A DNA stretch of 64,000 nt from Zeugodacus cucurbitae (lineage: Eukaryota > Arthropoda > Insecta > Diptera > Tephritidae), in NCBI RefSeq assembly GCF_028554725.1, contig NC_071671.1, positions 67,946,001 through 68,010,000 on the forward strand, read 5' to 3'. The position numbers were made by a program, and so were the translations under genes. The notes under the pieces are model-generated. The model was not told the origin of the DNA and did no database searches. It saw only the letters and a list, made by a program, of their open reading frames with translations. This document shows positions 11,431-24,815 of this stretch, one piece after another (position 1 is the first letter of the stretch; each line of letters begins with the position of its first letter).

Positions 11431-13996
11431 ATGAGGATTACCATAACTTGCATCAAAATTATCAGCAATTTTGAATATGAACCTATGACAACTTGAATGT
11501 TTAAATGTCTCAAATAAAATTAGCATTTATTTTCGTCCCTCCAATTTTATATATGTATATCTCCCAGGTACCCTTTTAAGCAGTACAATTCAATCAAGTC
11601 AGAAAAACTATTTTTTCGTTGTCAAGCCTAAATATACATGTGATCCTATAGATATGTATTAATTATGTATGTTTTGTTTTTAAAAAATATGAATCAAAAT
11701 ATCTATCTTTATATACGTACGTACATACATACATATCTGCCTTTATGCTTCCGCCACCACAACTTACATATAGACATGCCTTCCACCAGCCTCAAAAGCG
11801 CACTTTGTAAACAGCTGTTTCGAAAACGCTTTACAGCTTGCATACTCTTGCCGCTGCAAGCAAAGAGAGCGATGTAATGAAAGAGCGCGAAGTCATTTTT
11901 AATGAGAATTTAAACGCTTACCAACACAAGCACACAGTGTGCGCTCTGCAAGCTCTCAGTTACAGCGGCAGCGCGCTGCGCCAACACCACCATCATCATC
12001 AAAACCAATACTCGTGCGTTGGCTAGCATGTGAATGATCGGCGAAAGCAAAGAGGCAAAAATCGCGGCACACAAATACCCACTCAGCACAGGCGAAAACT
12101 ATCTATAGTCATTGGCGTAGTGTTGTGGCTGGCGCTGCGCTCTTTAGCTGTATGTTTCATTTATAAATATTGCTTTGGCTGCACAAGTTCTGCTTTATAA
12201 GTAGGTATGTGTGTTTGCCCCCACCACGTCACAGAAGTCGGCAGCGCTATCCCGGTATGCCCGTTGCTACTCGCGCTTTTCCCGATTGCTGCCGGCTCTT
12301 GGCGACTGCGCCGCACCACCACACTCGTGCACTATCGCCGCTCGCATGTTTGTGTGTGTATATGTATAGCTAAATGCTTATGTAGCTTTGGTACCGTTCG
12401 TTTGCTCAGCAACTACAGCAGTGGCTACCGCCTGCCGTCAGCACGCCGCCCCCCGCGCGCGTAGCACGAAGCAAACTATCCAGAGCATTGCGTAGCGAAA
12501 TGAATATCGGTGAGTATGTGAGTATCTGTGTGTGTGTTCGTAACTCTTCCCGGTTGCTACTTTGTGCGCTTTGGCTCTTCTTTTGCTGCGCTTTTGTTGG
12601 CAGCGCCGCCAACACTAGTTGTTGTACATTAGTTTTGAGTGTGTATATGTGTGTGTTGGTATGTTTCAGCGCTGCGCAGTTGCTGCCACTGCCACTGCCA
12701 CAACGCTGTGGCAGCGACGTCACTCGGCGCTGTTGTTGGTGGGTCTTTGCTTGTCGTTGGCGCTGTGCTGTTGTTGTAAAGTCCGCGCGCGCGGCAATGT
12801 GGAGCGTTGACGATGATGGAATACAACGAACTCGATAACATTTTGAGGCAGTCTTTGGCTACACTTCGCATTGAACGTATCGCGGATATGTTGCGTTGCC
12901 TCGCGTTGCGTACAACATCAACAACATCATAATCATCAAATTATTCTCCACTTGATGTAGTACACCACTCAATACAATTCTACAAAATTCGATTTGAAAT
13001 TACATTTGAAATTTTTTTCATTACGCATTCACGTACATGGATACTCTAGGTATTGCAAGCAAAGAAAAAATTAAAATTTATTTTGAAAAATTATTTAATA
13101 AAAAAGATTTTGAATAAGAAAGTAAAGAAAAGTGCAAAGTGCTGTGTTTCAAAGTGACGTTTGAACTGTGTGTGTGTCCTGTGTGTGCAACTCCAACGCA
13201 AAACGGTTACGTTACGTTATATATTTCAATTTTAAAACGCTTACGGATACGCGCTAACGGTTTATTATTAAAGTAACTGCGTTTGTGGTTCCGCGGTTGC
13301 GTTTTCCAATTGAAAACTTCGCACGAAATCTGTAAAAATTGTCTTAAAGCGGCAAACTAACGGTCGGTCGTTTGGTCGGTCACTCGGTCGCAGGGTCGTT
13401 GGACGGTCGTTGGCTTACAGCCGTCGCTCGTTGGTGCCTGCATCCTTGCGCCTGCAACACCCATCACCTAACTCCCCTTCCAACTCTTCGCGCTCTGTTT
13501 CTCTCTCTCTATCTCTCTGTTTATACCGCACACCGCTTGCGCAATGCGCCACCTTGCCGGCTGGTGCATTGAGGCCGGCCGCTAGATGCAGGAGCCTACA
13601 AAACGGCACTTGCTGTCAGCCAAACACCCAGCCGTCCAACAGACACCCCCCGGCAAGCGACCAGCTGCCCGGCTTTCCTGGTGCGTCGCGCCTGCAACCA
13701 GCGCGCACGAAGTCGTCGTCGTCGTTGTCGTGTAGTCGTGTCGGCACACATCGTTCGCAACGCAACAATACACACACACACACACACATAAACACTCGAG
13801 CGATGCACAAGCTGCATTGCAGCACTCAGCAGCAGCAGCAGCGGCAACAACAACAGCGGGCCGTTAGAATAAAAACGCTGCAATACGGTGCGCGCCGCAG
13901 TGACGGAAGTGACGTAATTTCCGAAACAGGAAGCAGCCGCATAGCGCTACAGTGAGCGAGTGCACGAGCGCCCGAACGAACGCATAGACAATTTCA
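11431..13996. other. Non-coding DNA grading into a GC-rich, CpG-rich island
   Basis: From about 11.8 kb and especially 12.2-14.0 kb, base composition shifts from strongly AT-rich to balanced or GC-rich with many CGC and GCGC words, and CAC/CAG and CTG runs. GGTCG repeats lie at 13359-13410 and a CA run at 13770-13788. A 181-codon Ser/Pro/Arg-rich plus-strand frame (13410-13955) has no recognisable domain and is probably a by-product of composition. The pattern suits a promoter region or untranslated first exon upstream of Hr46. A candidate initiator-like CAGTGAGCGAG sits at 13950. Confidence 0.4.
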
Positions 13997-14089
13997 ATGG
14001 CCAACAACAGCAGTGTCGTGCTGCTGCTGCTGGCGAACGTTCAGCAAAAAACTAGGAGGAGGCGAAAAACTGTGAATGGCAAAAATTGA
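13997..14089 (+). CDS. Hypothetical 30-residue small ORF in a possible leader
   Basis: An ATG in good context (TTTCAATGG) opens a 30-codon frame. It starts with a short polar segment, has a hydrophobic VVLLLLANV core and ends in a basic KTRRRRKTV stretch before TGA. It lies at the junction between the GC-rich island and a strongly A-biased stretch that resembles fly 5' leaders. It could be an upstream ORF of a long Hr46 transcript, but it may equally be chance. Confidence 0.15.
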   Translation: MANNSSVVLLLLANVQQKTRRRRKTVNGKN

Positions 14090-15611
14090 AGAAAAAATGT
14101 GCAGATTTTTTGAAATCAAACAAAATTCAATGTGTTCAAAATGAAAATGAAAATGAAAAAAAAAATATGCAAAGAAAAATGAAGAAAATCTATAATCATA
14201 AAATAAGTAAATAGCAACAACGCGTGTGCATTTTCAAAACATAAAAATTAAATAAGAATTAATTCTGAGCATAAAATATGATTTTTGAAAATATGAAGAG
14301 CATATCAACAATAACAAAAACCTACATATTTCTTCTTCTGCGAAAATATTGAATTAAAAATATAAAAAAATATTTACATATGTGCCGAAAATCAAGCGAA
14401 AACCAAACAGCATGAAAAGTGCAGTGCTCAGCTTAGTGCAAACGAAAAAAATTGTGTGAAAATATTAAGTGATAATAATAGAAAAACAGTTGCAAATCAA
14501 GCCAGATATTTCGATCCAATGAAGCGACCGCCGCAAAGCCGCTAATGAAGCGCGCTAGCAGTCGAGTACGTTGCATGGATATGCGTTGGATATGCGTACG
14601 AGTATTACAGCTGTGGTGGTAGTAGTTGGGCGTTGAACGGAGCATAGCTACGCATAAGAAAAATTATATAAATACGAAAAAAGGCAATGCCAAGCGTAAT
14701 AGCCGGGGTGTGAATTATGAAAGAGGTGCCTACTTATGTACTTTTACCCCCAACCTTTCCACAACCCTGTGCCACCCCTCGAACATGCAAACCGTAATCC
14801 AAATTGTCGCAAAACAAAATGCAAACGAAAGGCAAAATTCTTGGAAAAGACAAAATTTAATTGAAAATCGAAATGTTTGGCAAAAAAAAAATAGCGAAAA
14901 ATTGCTGAACAATTTGGAACGATAATAGTTTATTGAAAATATGCAAAAACTAATCAATATTTTCGGACACAAAATTCGATTTTTCGACAAAATATTATTA
15001 AACAAAAAAATCCCAAAAGCAATTAATTTGCGTTACAAAATCTATTATTAAAAATCAACCACAAACAATTTTCGAATAATATGAAATAATAAGCAATATT
15101 CTTTTTTTAATATTTTCACCATCAAAATCATCAGCTTTCATTGTACAAATAGATATATCGCATTTATCTGAATATAGTATTAAGTCTGCTGGCTGCATTG
15201 TCTATGTGATGTTCTTTAAGTCCTTACATATGTAGATATAAAAATTCTAAGTTATAAATATTGTTGAAATTTTCACCCGAAAAGGCTTTATTGAAACATA
15301 CATACTTTTGCAAAGTAATTTTTTTGCTGATTTTCAGTGTGTAACTTTTGAGAGTAAATTCGTCAAATCAAAGCAATACTCGCCATTATTTAAATACACC
15401 ATTATTTTGAAAACACCACCCAACCTGCGTAAAAAAAATTTGATAATTTCTCTAATCGTTTATGACCACTTCTTTCCAAATACTCTCCATAGAACTTTTA
15501 AAACATTTTTCCATTTAGATAGAAAATACTCAAATCTTAACTCAAATTTGTTAGTCTTAGAATCCGTAATTATTTTAATGGAAATTTAAATAATATAATA
15601 ACTATTTCTTT
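14090..15611. other. A-biased non-coding stretch, leader-like then AT-rich
   Basis: Bases 14090-15060 show a marked excess of A over T on the plus strand (GAAAATGAAAA-like words), as in the segment before Hr46 exon 1. This fits an untranslated exon but also plain composition bias. No coding domain is visible. Confidence 0.35.
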
Positions 15612-16523
15612 GAATCAACTCCATTTAAACAAGCAAACCTAAATCCATTAATTGCATTAAATATTCGTTTTCGTAAAAAAAAAAATAATTTTTTAGTTGC
15701 CAATTTTTTTATTTAAATTTTAATTTATTTTTTAATTTAATTTTTTTTATAATTTTTTTTTTTATGAAAAATAATTTATTATAATTATTAATATTTTTTT
15801 GAATATAATTTTTTTTTTTCATTTTTTTAATGAGTCAACTTTTTGACAACTTTGAATCAACTCCATTTAAACAAGCAAACCTAAATCCATTAATTGCATT
15901 AAATATTCGTTTTCGTAAAAAAAAATAATTTTTTAGTTGCCAATTTTTGTATTTAAATTTTATTTTATTTTTTAATTTAATTTTTTTTATAATTTTTTTT
16001 TATGAAAAATAATTTATTATAATTATTAATATTTTTTTGAATATATTTTTTTTTTTAATTTTTTTAATTAGTCAACTTTTCGACAACTTTGAATCAACTC
16101 CATTTAAACAAGCAAACCTAAATCCATTAATGCCATAATTTTCGTAAAAAAAAATAATTTTTTAGTTGCCAATTTTTTTATTTAAATTTTATTTTATTTT
16201 TTAATTTAATTTTTTTTATAATTTTTTATGAAAAATAATTTATTATAATTATTAATATTTTTTTGAATATATTTTTTTTTAATTTTTTTAATTAATCAAC
16301 TTTTCGACAACTTTGAATCAACTCTATTTAAACAAGCAAACCTAAATCCATTAATTGCATTAAATATTCGTTTTTGTAAAAAAAAAAATAATTTTTTAGT
16401 TGCCAATTTTTTTTATTTAAATTTTAATTTATTTTTTTTTATAATTTTTTTTATGAAAAATAATTTATTATAATTATTAATATTTTTTTGAATATAATTT
16501 TTTTTTCATTTTTTTAATGAGTA
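15612..16523. repeat. Four-copy tandem array, 209-242-bp AT-rich unit
   Basis: Copies begin with GAATCAACTCCATTTAAACA at 15612, 15854, 16091 and 16315 (the last with one change, CTCTATTT). Units are about 242, 237, 224 and 209 bp and shrink mainly by loss of T/A homopolymer bases and small internal deletions. Each unit has a 60-base unique head, an A run, TTGCCAATTTTT, then TTAATTTA/AATAATTTATTATAATTATTAATA segments and ends with GTCAACTTTTTGACAACTTT. The last copy breaks off at AATGAGTAGAGACAA. Confidence 0.95.
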
Positions 16524-19500
16524 GAGACAATTTTTTACAATAATCGCAATGTTTTCCAATTATTACTAATTCACTATTATATTAGGAAAGACAAAATACT
16601 TTCCTATGTTATGTCTTTTTAAAAATTGCAATTATTTTTTCTTTGCTCCTAATTTTTTTTTAATTTAATTGTTTATATTATTCAAAGTTGCATTTACTTT
16701 TTACAATACAAACGCAACACAGAATCACCGAATAATCTATGTGTCGAAATCTAAATCATTAACTTCACATTAATCAATTCCATGATAGCGGCGACATTCC
16801 ATTAAGGCTTAATTCATATTTTTTTCATTTTCCGATATGAAAAATATTTGTGAAAATCCACCACCAAATTATATGACCTCTGCAAATGCACATAAAAAAA
16901 AAATAAATTCAATCAGCAATGCACATGAAACCCAAATTTACGAGTATGTAATGGCATATAAATATAAAAGTTAATATGTATATATACATATGCATATGTA
17001 TGTTAGTATGTTTTTGAATCTATGTGCTCTGCAGCACATCCCCTCATTTGCGAGTGAGTAACTATTTGGCCTACATTTGCAATGAATTCCTGAACAATTA
17101 AAAGCGCATCTTTACTCAGCACCAACACGCAGACATTTGCAGACAGACAGCATGCATTGCATATGCAACCACACACACACACACACAGACGTGTATGTTT
17201 GTAGCACAGTGTAGTAGCCACAGTGCGTTGCTTTGTGTCGCTGCCGCCATAGAGCAGCCAAGCAAGGAAATAGGCAAGCAAGCAAGCCAGCTAGCCGATG
17301 TATGCGAACAAACTTGCATAGGACAAAAATGATTCTCTATAGCTTTCTATGATTGAGTGCACACACTCACGCACGTGCATACATACAAACATATGCATTA
17401 TACATAGCAAACGCTTTCTTTTGCGAGCGAGTCGAGCAAAGTCTTCAAAAAACTAAAAAACCAAAAAATCAAAAAAAGCAAACAATAAAAAAGAACAACC
17501 ACCAACGGCAGTAGATTACAATGCAACGAGCGCAAACTATTAAAAGCGATCCACCGTCATGTTGCTGATGTTGTTGTTGTTATTTTATATTTTATTGGCT
17601 TTTGGGCTTTTTGTGTGCGTTTTGTATGGGCGTATGTGTGCGTGTGTTTTTTATTGTCAGCAAACATAACTCATTGTAAGCGCTGATAGCAAACGTACCC
17701 AACTGAGCAGCAATCAGTTCCACGCCAAAAGCAATAATAACAACAACAGCACCGTTGTCCAATTTTGAAAATAAAAAAGTCAAAAATTTGGTAAACGTCT
17801 ACGAAGACCGAGCGATAGACTAAACACTGTCTACTAGAGGCGATAAATATTGCCACAGTACGAGAAAGCATATGGTGTGTTCCAATAACTTTAGACTGGC
17901 GGTGGTATTAGGCTACTATGGGTTAGTACTAGTCCAACAGTTCTGTTAATACTGAGAACTCTGTTGATATTTGAGAGAGAATCCATAGTTATCAAGAAAT
18001 ATCATATCAACAAATAATTCTTGAAACCTCAGAAACAAGTTTTTATTTCCTAAAAGAGACTTCTTAAAGCGCAGTCTTCAAAGTCTAGTATCTTTATTTT
18101 AAATAATATGGTTTTTAAATAATATTCCAGCAATTATTACCGTTCTTATAGCTAAAATAGTTAGTTCTTAAAGCCCTCAAATTGTCAAAGAAATCTTTTT
18201 CAATTTAGCTATTTTTTTTATTAATTTTCTGATTTTCTATTTTTTTTTTGGAAAATTAAATAATTATTTTTCAAACAAATTTTAAATTGTTTTTATATCA
18301 CTCAATAGCTTATATGTATTTAATACCAAACTAGTGTTTCTCTAAATAAAATGCTAACATGTTTAATGCAAGCGCTTAAGCAAATACACTCTAATGCATA
18401 ACAACAACAACAACTGCATATATCAAAACTATCCCCAAACTCATTTCATGCTTACACTGCTGTTTATCTACATACATACGTACATACATTACGTACTGTT
18501 AGTAGAACAAAAGCTATGTATGTAGCCTACCCAGCAGGCAGAATAAGAAACACTTTAGTGCAATCATACATATCTACATTCAGAGTGTATATTTGAGTGT
18601 GTGTGCGCGCTCATAGAATAAGCATTTCATTTGTTTCACAAAGCACAAGAAGAACAAGCGAAAGAAATGGAGAAATGAAATGTTTGCTGTTGTTGTTGTA
18701 ATAGTAACAGTATACGAGTACCGTACGTACAAACATAGCACTTCTCTTCTAGCATAGGTCATTGGTCTTTTTCGGCGTCAACGACACGACGCCTAGCCAA
18801 GCAACCAACTAGCAAAGCAATCTAGAGTTCTGTACGACGACGTTCACGTCGACGTCGCTGCTAACGCTATCGTAGTAGTGTAGTCGTCGACGTCGTCATC
18901 ATCATCGTCATCATATAGCCATTTTCTGACGTCTCAGTCACAGTTATTTCTGTTGTGACTACAAACACGAACGAACACAGCGGCAAACTTAGCGCAGAGT
19001 GTGGCGACGAGTGTTGTCATGCTGAGCGAGCTTGCGCGCGGTGTTGAAGGCGACGTCGAAGTGGTTATGAAAACGGTGAATTGGAATTCGGTGAATGTGT
19101 GAATGACTTTGTTGGGGTTGATGGGGTAGTTGGTTGGGTGCGAGCCGGTCAACACCGGGTTTTATACGATTTGTTGTAGGCGGCGAATGTTTGCGACTGT
19201 TTGCCGCGAACTGTTAGATTCATACACTCTCTATGTGACTGATTGTCTGCCGGCTGCATTAACAGACTACTCGCGATCTATTCGATTGCTTATCTGTAAG
19301 CTGATAAAATTACAAACAGTTATATGTACATACATATGTATGTACCACAAAGTCATTCGAAATCAAAATCGGAAGTCATGCAAATGTTTTGTTGTTATGT
19401 GTAGTGTGGGAAAAATATTCAATTATATTGTATTACAATTTATTTTGGTTTTTATGGAATTTATCTTTATTGCCAAATCACATAGAACTAGATACTTTAG

Positions 19501-22500
19501 GCTTTTTGATTCAGGTTGGATTCGCTTATTGAGGTGTATAAAGCGGTTAAAGCTCCACAGTTTCGAAAGACAATGTCTAAATCACTTTGTAAAACCTTTA
19601 AATTTGCACTTATCTGGTGCAAAGGGAGTTTGTTCAAGGCCAATCGTTCTGGTTCCCAATATAGTTTAGAAAGAGCCCACTTAATTTGAGAAAAAAGAGC
19701 CCAGAGCAGAAGCAGAAAATGTAACAGACCCTCGACAGACGCTACGAATTCTTTCCCTACTTCATCCACTTTACTATTTTTTCAATCTCTACAGATCGAA
19801 CCTACATTGGAACCATCAGACCAACAGTTGAGTTTTTTTTGTAGTTGTTTCTAGCAAGATTTATAATAATATAACACAGTAAATATGTATATTTGTTTAT
19901 AAATCAAAAATCTCCTGGCAATGAGCTATTAATATTTGACATTGTACCGCCAAATCATCGTTTAATTGCGCCAACGTGTGTGGCCTGGAAGAACCCGCTT
20001 CCAGAAACACTGATTGCCACTGCAAAATTGACAACAAATGGCATGCATTCAAACATAGAGAGAGCATATATATGTAATTTACCGGCGAATATAATCAACT
20101 GTGGGTTCTGCAGATTGCATCGTTCTTTTTTTTTTTTTTGTTTACCCGAGATCTGCCGCTTGACTTTTTTGGGGCTTGTAGGCCGACTGTTTGCTGCCGC
20201 ATACTGCCGCTGTTGGCATGTTGCATGTGCATAAATAAAATCATTCTATTTTTTTTCATGTTGTTCCCTACTTTTAAGCCTGTCTTCTGCGCACAAACAC
20301 ACAAATCTGCCACAGCGTTGCATGGATGCATTGCCGCATGCTTATATTTTTATATGCCACATTATAATCATACCATTTGCAGTTAGTCGCGCGACGAAGT
20401 CAATTTCTCCGACAATTGCTGTTGGCACAATTTCTGAGCAGCGCGGTCGGCAGCAATTAGCAGCGCAGTCGACTGCACTGTGCGCCACGTTCGTGTTGCG
20501 TTAATGTAATGTTATGATTCGTTGAGTTGTTTGTTGTTGCTATTATAGATGTTGCTGTTGCTGTTGCTGTTGCTGTTAGTGCTGATGTTCTAGGCAGCGC
20601 GCTGTTGTAACTGTAACTTGCTGACGTCGCACATACATACATACATACAATCACATTGTATGCATACATGCTAAGAAATAACTGTATAACTGTATAGCGC
20701 TGCCTCTATGATTATTCAGTTCAGTTGGCTGCCCCAGTGTTGTTGCTTGAATGGCTGGTTGTGCTGCTTGCTGGCGGCTCAAATCATGGTGACGTATTCC
20801 ACCCATTCCATGGCACTCAGCGGCTGGTGGTAGCGTGCCAATCGCACTTACCAACAAGTATGCGCATATACAGTTATTTTATATATACATATATAGGTGT
20901 GTGTGCGCTGTTTTTGTTGTTGTTATGTACATATGTAAAATGCTTGTTAGACAACAGTGTAAACATGTTTATATTCGGTTAGATACCGGTATTCTAGCCG
21001 CCTTTGGTTACCTCGCTATGGTTACATATTTGAAACGTTTATTATATACAGACATACATATAGACAGATACATACATACATATTTATATTTAAGCTAGAT
21101 ACATATATACATTTTGACATATATATATATATATGTATGTATATGAATGAATATGTATAAAATTCAATATCTAGTAGGTAGAGGTATATATATATATGTA
21201 TGTGTGTGTGTGTGTGTTTTTGTTGGTATTTGTGCATTTCTTTTTATGCCTGTATCTGTGTGCCTCTGTGCCCGCGTTTGGCCTGTTGTTTTGTTCTGCT
21301 GTTCTTCGCTGTCACCAACGTCGAGCTGTGGAGCTTTAGGTCATAGAACTTTTGGGCTCCTGCTGTTCTGCTGCTATTGGATTCTTTCTTTTTTCCATTT
21401 GCGCTATGTGTAGGTCTGTCTGTGTGTTTGAGTTGGTTTCCTCGTTTTTTTACTGTTGCTGTTGCTGTAACTCAGTTGCTTTGCTCATCGTCAGCGTGTT
21501 GCAGAGATTCCACATTCACACACTGCAGCCGCGCATACCAAGGCATTTTTGTTGGGTCAGCAGTGATTCATTGAATTAAATTATATACTGTATACATATG
21601 TACAGCTCTATACATACATATGTATGCATGCTTTAATATTTAATGAAATATCTTTAAATATCTGCCGGATAGCGCTCTTAAATTAACGCAAGCCATCAAC
21701 ACCTTCGATATAAATGGAATTATGCGGATATTTTTGAGATTTCTGCTGATTTATGAGCTGTGGATTCAATTAATTGAATTGCGAGTGTGTATATATAAAA
21801 TAATTAATAGCAGTAAGATTTCAATATATTATCTCTTTTACTAAGATTAAAACCTAGTTGGACGCTTTTAACCCCATCAACCTTTGGAAACCTAATTTTG
21901 TGGTGAAAATCGCTTTTGATTTTTTGATTGTTATCAATTTTCATGGCTTCAAGTATTTATTTGATTCGTAAACAGTCCAAAAATTAATTTTAAATCAGTT
22001 TAAATTTAGAATTTAAAAATGTTTACTATGAGAATATGATTGTCCTGGTTTTAGTGTCTCAGAAGCGAGTATTCGATAATCAACTCAAATTCAACTTGGC
22101 AAAATTAATGTGACTAGAAATAAAACTTTCTTAAGGGCTTTTGATACATATCGATGTACTTTTATTAAAAAAAAATTAAGTCTGAGCTCTTTAAAAATCA
22201 TTTATATATTAAATTTAATTTTCTTCATTCATTTAACTTTTCCGAGTCAGCTCGCGATCTTATTAATTGCATTTTCTTTATAAAGCCAACAAATACTATA
22301 TATAGGTATTCACGTTTTGTATATTTGTGGCGCTAGTAGTGAGCACGTGATATACTTGTACACGGAAGCACCCCACAATCGTTTATTTATCGATTTTTCG
22401 CTGCCAGGCAACCCATACATGCACCAAGTGGAAAATAAACACACACTCACTCACACAATTATAGAAGCAGATAGAGATATTCATATAAATACTCGTATAT

Positions 22501-23859
22501 GCACTCAAATAAGTGTCGTGTGGATTTATGTAAATATAAACATACACACATACGAGAGTGTAAGGGACTGCGTGTATGCGTATGACAAATGCATATGCTA
22601 ACACACCCACCAGTAGCGGAAAATGTTTGTCGGCATTTTTTGTTTTCTATAGGAGTAGCCTATAGTAAGGCGATGGGGCTTGCTGGAAGCTTTCGTGCTA
22701 CATAACTATATACATATGTATGCTTATATATGTATGTATTTTTGTTTTTGTAGTTACAATGCATTCTTCCACATGTTATGCTTTCATACATATGTATATA
22801 CAATTATATATATATATATAAACATATGTATTTCGCTATATGCCTTTGCTTATCATTCCTTAAACTCATCGTAAGCAACAACAACAATAACAGTGCTGGT
22901 ATAATTGTGCATATACATACATACATTTATTCATTTCAGTATCATTGAGGAGCGCTTGTAACTCCAACAATAAACAAACCGGCTCCAATATTTGCTCATC
23001 AATTGATATTGGGGTGCGTGCGACAGTTGCGTTGGTGTGAAAAGCAACAGCATCCCTCAAGCGCATTAAGGCGTATAAACAACAGTGACTGATAGCATTG
23101 AACTTGTTACTAAATACAGGTTATATGCATTGCAAAGAAGCATATGAGAAATACATTTGCTTAAATCTAATATTAGGAGAGCAAAGCAACTACAGCCATG
23201 ATTGCTATCCACGGGCGCTGTCTGAACGGGTGATATTGTTTGTTCGATTCGCTACTCTCTAATGCTTGGCGAGTTATACTTTTGAGTACCAAAAACAATT
23301 ACAGACCTTTGTACCTATTAGTTTATACATCGCGTATAGTAGTATGGGATATATCAATTTTAAAAAGGATTAAGGGCACCGCCTTCTCCTCTGATTAGGT
23401 TACATAAATATTCTTTTGATTAGAATGGGAAACTGTTAATACATATAAGTATTCGCTCATAGCTTTATCTCATTAAAGTAATTTTTTTGAATCATTTTAA
23501 CTATAAAACTGAACAATTTTATGGGGCACTGTATGCACTGCTGCATACTCGTAAGTGCTCTCTAATATTGAGGTATATTTAACATAATTGAGTAGCCGCT
23601 TAACATAAATATAATCATATGTATCCATAGCTTTTCTCACGTCAGATTATATATGTACATATTTATATGCGTGCATCATCCCTTCAATACGCGTCCACTT
23701 CGCGTCTAACACTTGACCAGCCAACAGACAATCGAGTTTAAAGGCGATAATTGCCATTAAATTGTGGTTAAAATATATTCTAAATAATATTGCTTATTAT
23801 TTCATAAACGAAATTGTCATACCTCTCACACACACACACACTTAACGAATAATCCAACC
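16524..23859. other. Non-coding DNA upstream of Hr46, no gene recognised
   Basis: Mostly AT-rich sequence with TATG/CATA microsatellites (16975-17005, 19320-19345, 20633-20650, 21040-21210, 22690-22830) and CTG/TTG runs (20545-20580). Many open frames exist but are short and low-complexity. A 179-codon plus-strand frame at 19130-19669 has no recognisable domain. Confidence 0.5.
18780..19110. promoter_or_regulatory. GC-rich, CGTCGACGTCG-rich island
   Basis: This 330-base block is dense in CGACG/CGTCG words (for example 18837-18862 and 18883-18900) within AT-rich surroundings. It then carries CATCATCATCGTCATCAT and a TCTCAGTCACAGTT stretch with initiator-like TCAGT. ACGTC words also resemble CREB/bZIP cores. 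It is a candidate promoter or enhancer, on composition only. Confidence 0.25.
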
Positions 23860-24230
23860 ACAAACACTACTAACAAACCCGCTTAACCAAAAACAACAAC
23901 AACAACAACAAATTTTATTAAAAGTTTTCTTCATTAATAAATAAAGCGACCTCACCAGCAAATAAAAAGGCAGACAAAAAAAAATAAATATATTAATTAA
24001 AAGCAAAAACAACGTAGTATATACATGAATCTCTGGCAACGCAGAACAAAAACCACAACTTGTGTACAACAACAACAAGAAAAAAAGTGTAATATTCAAA
24101 AAATAAAAAAAAACGCAACAATAGTAATAAAAAAATATATAAAAATATTTAAATAAAAAACAACAACAACAATAACAACATTAAAAGTTGAAATGGACTC
24201 GTCGCCGCAATTGTATAAAATAAATTCCAA

Positions 24231-24815
24231 ATGTCTTCCGGAATAAATTGTCGTGAAATTTTCGTATTTTTGGAAATCTTAATTTGGAACCAAAGGGATC
24301 ATCAGAAGAAGAGAAATCATAATCAACAACAACAGCAGCAGCGAAACAACAACATTAGTGATAGTGACCAGCAACAACAACAACAACCACACAACAACGC
24401 AGTGAAAGTGTTAAAGTGTAAAAATAACAATAACAATAGCAACAACAACAACAACAATAATAACATTCACCAAACCTGCACCAGCAACAATAGCAGCAAT
24501 AGCAAACACAACAGCAACAACATCAGCGGCGTTAGCGGTAGTCAAAGTAGCAGCAGCAGCAGCAATAACAAAAGCCAAAAAATCAACAATTACACGCATT
24601 GTGCTGGTCATCGTCAGCAACAACAACAACAACAACAGCAGGAACAGCAAGCGCATTTAAAATATTTCCAACAACAGCAACAGCAGCTGAACAACGCCAA
24701 ATGTAATAATATCAAACTCAGCAACAACAACAACAACAATACGCATACAAACCAACTGAAATTGTTGCAAAATCAAATGAAAATCGCACGCAAAGCCTGC
24801 ACCAGTAACCACTAG
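24231..24815 (+). CDS. Hypothetical Gln/Asn-rich upstream ORF (194 codons)
   Basis: ATG at 24231 opens a 194-codon frame ending in TAG. The first 20 residues (MSSGINCREIFVFLEILIWN) are of normal complexity and hydrophobic in the middle. The rest is Gln, Asn and Ser tracts coded by CAA/CAG/AAC/AAT/AGC runs, then KLLQNQMKIARKACTSNH. No domain is visible. It lies about 2.6 kb upstream of the Hr46 start. As a translated product it would be a low-complexity, prion-like protein. More likely the frame is a passive consequence of CAA repeats in an untranslated leader, because such runs lack stops. Confidence 0.2.
   Translation: MSSGINCREIFVFLEILIWNQRDHQKKRNHNQQQQQQRNNNISDSDQQQQQQPHNNAVKVLKCKNNNNNSNNNNNNNNIHQTCTSNNSSNSKHNSNNISGVSGSQSSSSSSNNKSQKINNYTHCAGHRQQQQQQQQQEQQAHLKYFQQQQQQLNNAKCNNIKLSNNNNNNTHTNQLKLLQNQMKIARKACTSNH

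Noticed and set aside
13410..13955. 181-codon Ser/Pro/Arg-rich frame in the GC-rich island
   Set aside because: No recognisable domain; long frames on both strands coexist here because of GC-rich composition.
19130..19669. 179-codon plus-strand frame
   Set aside because: Reads through a CATA microsatellite, has no domain, and codon use looks like intergenic DNA.
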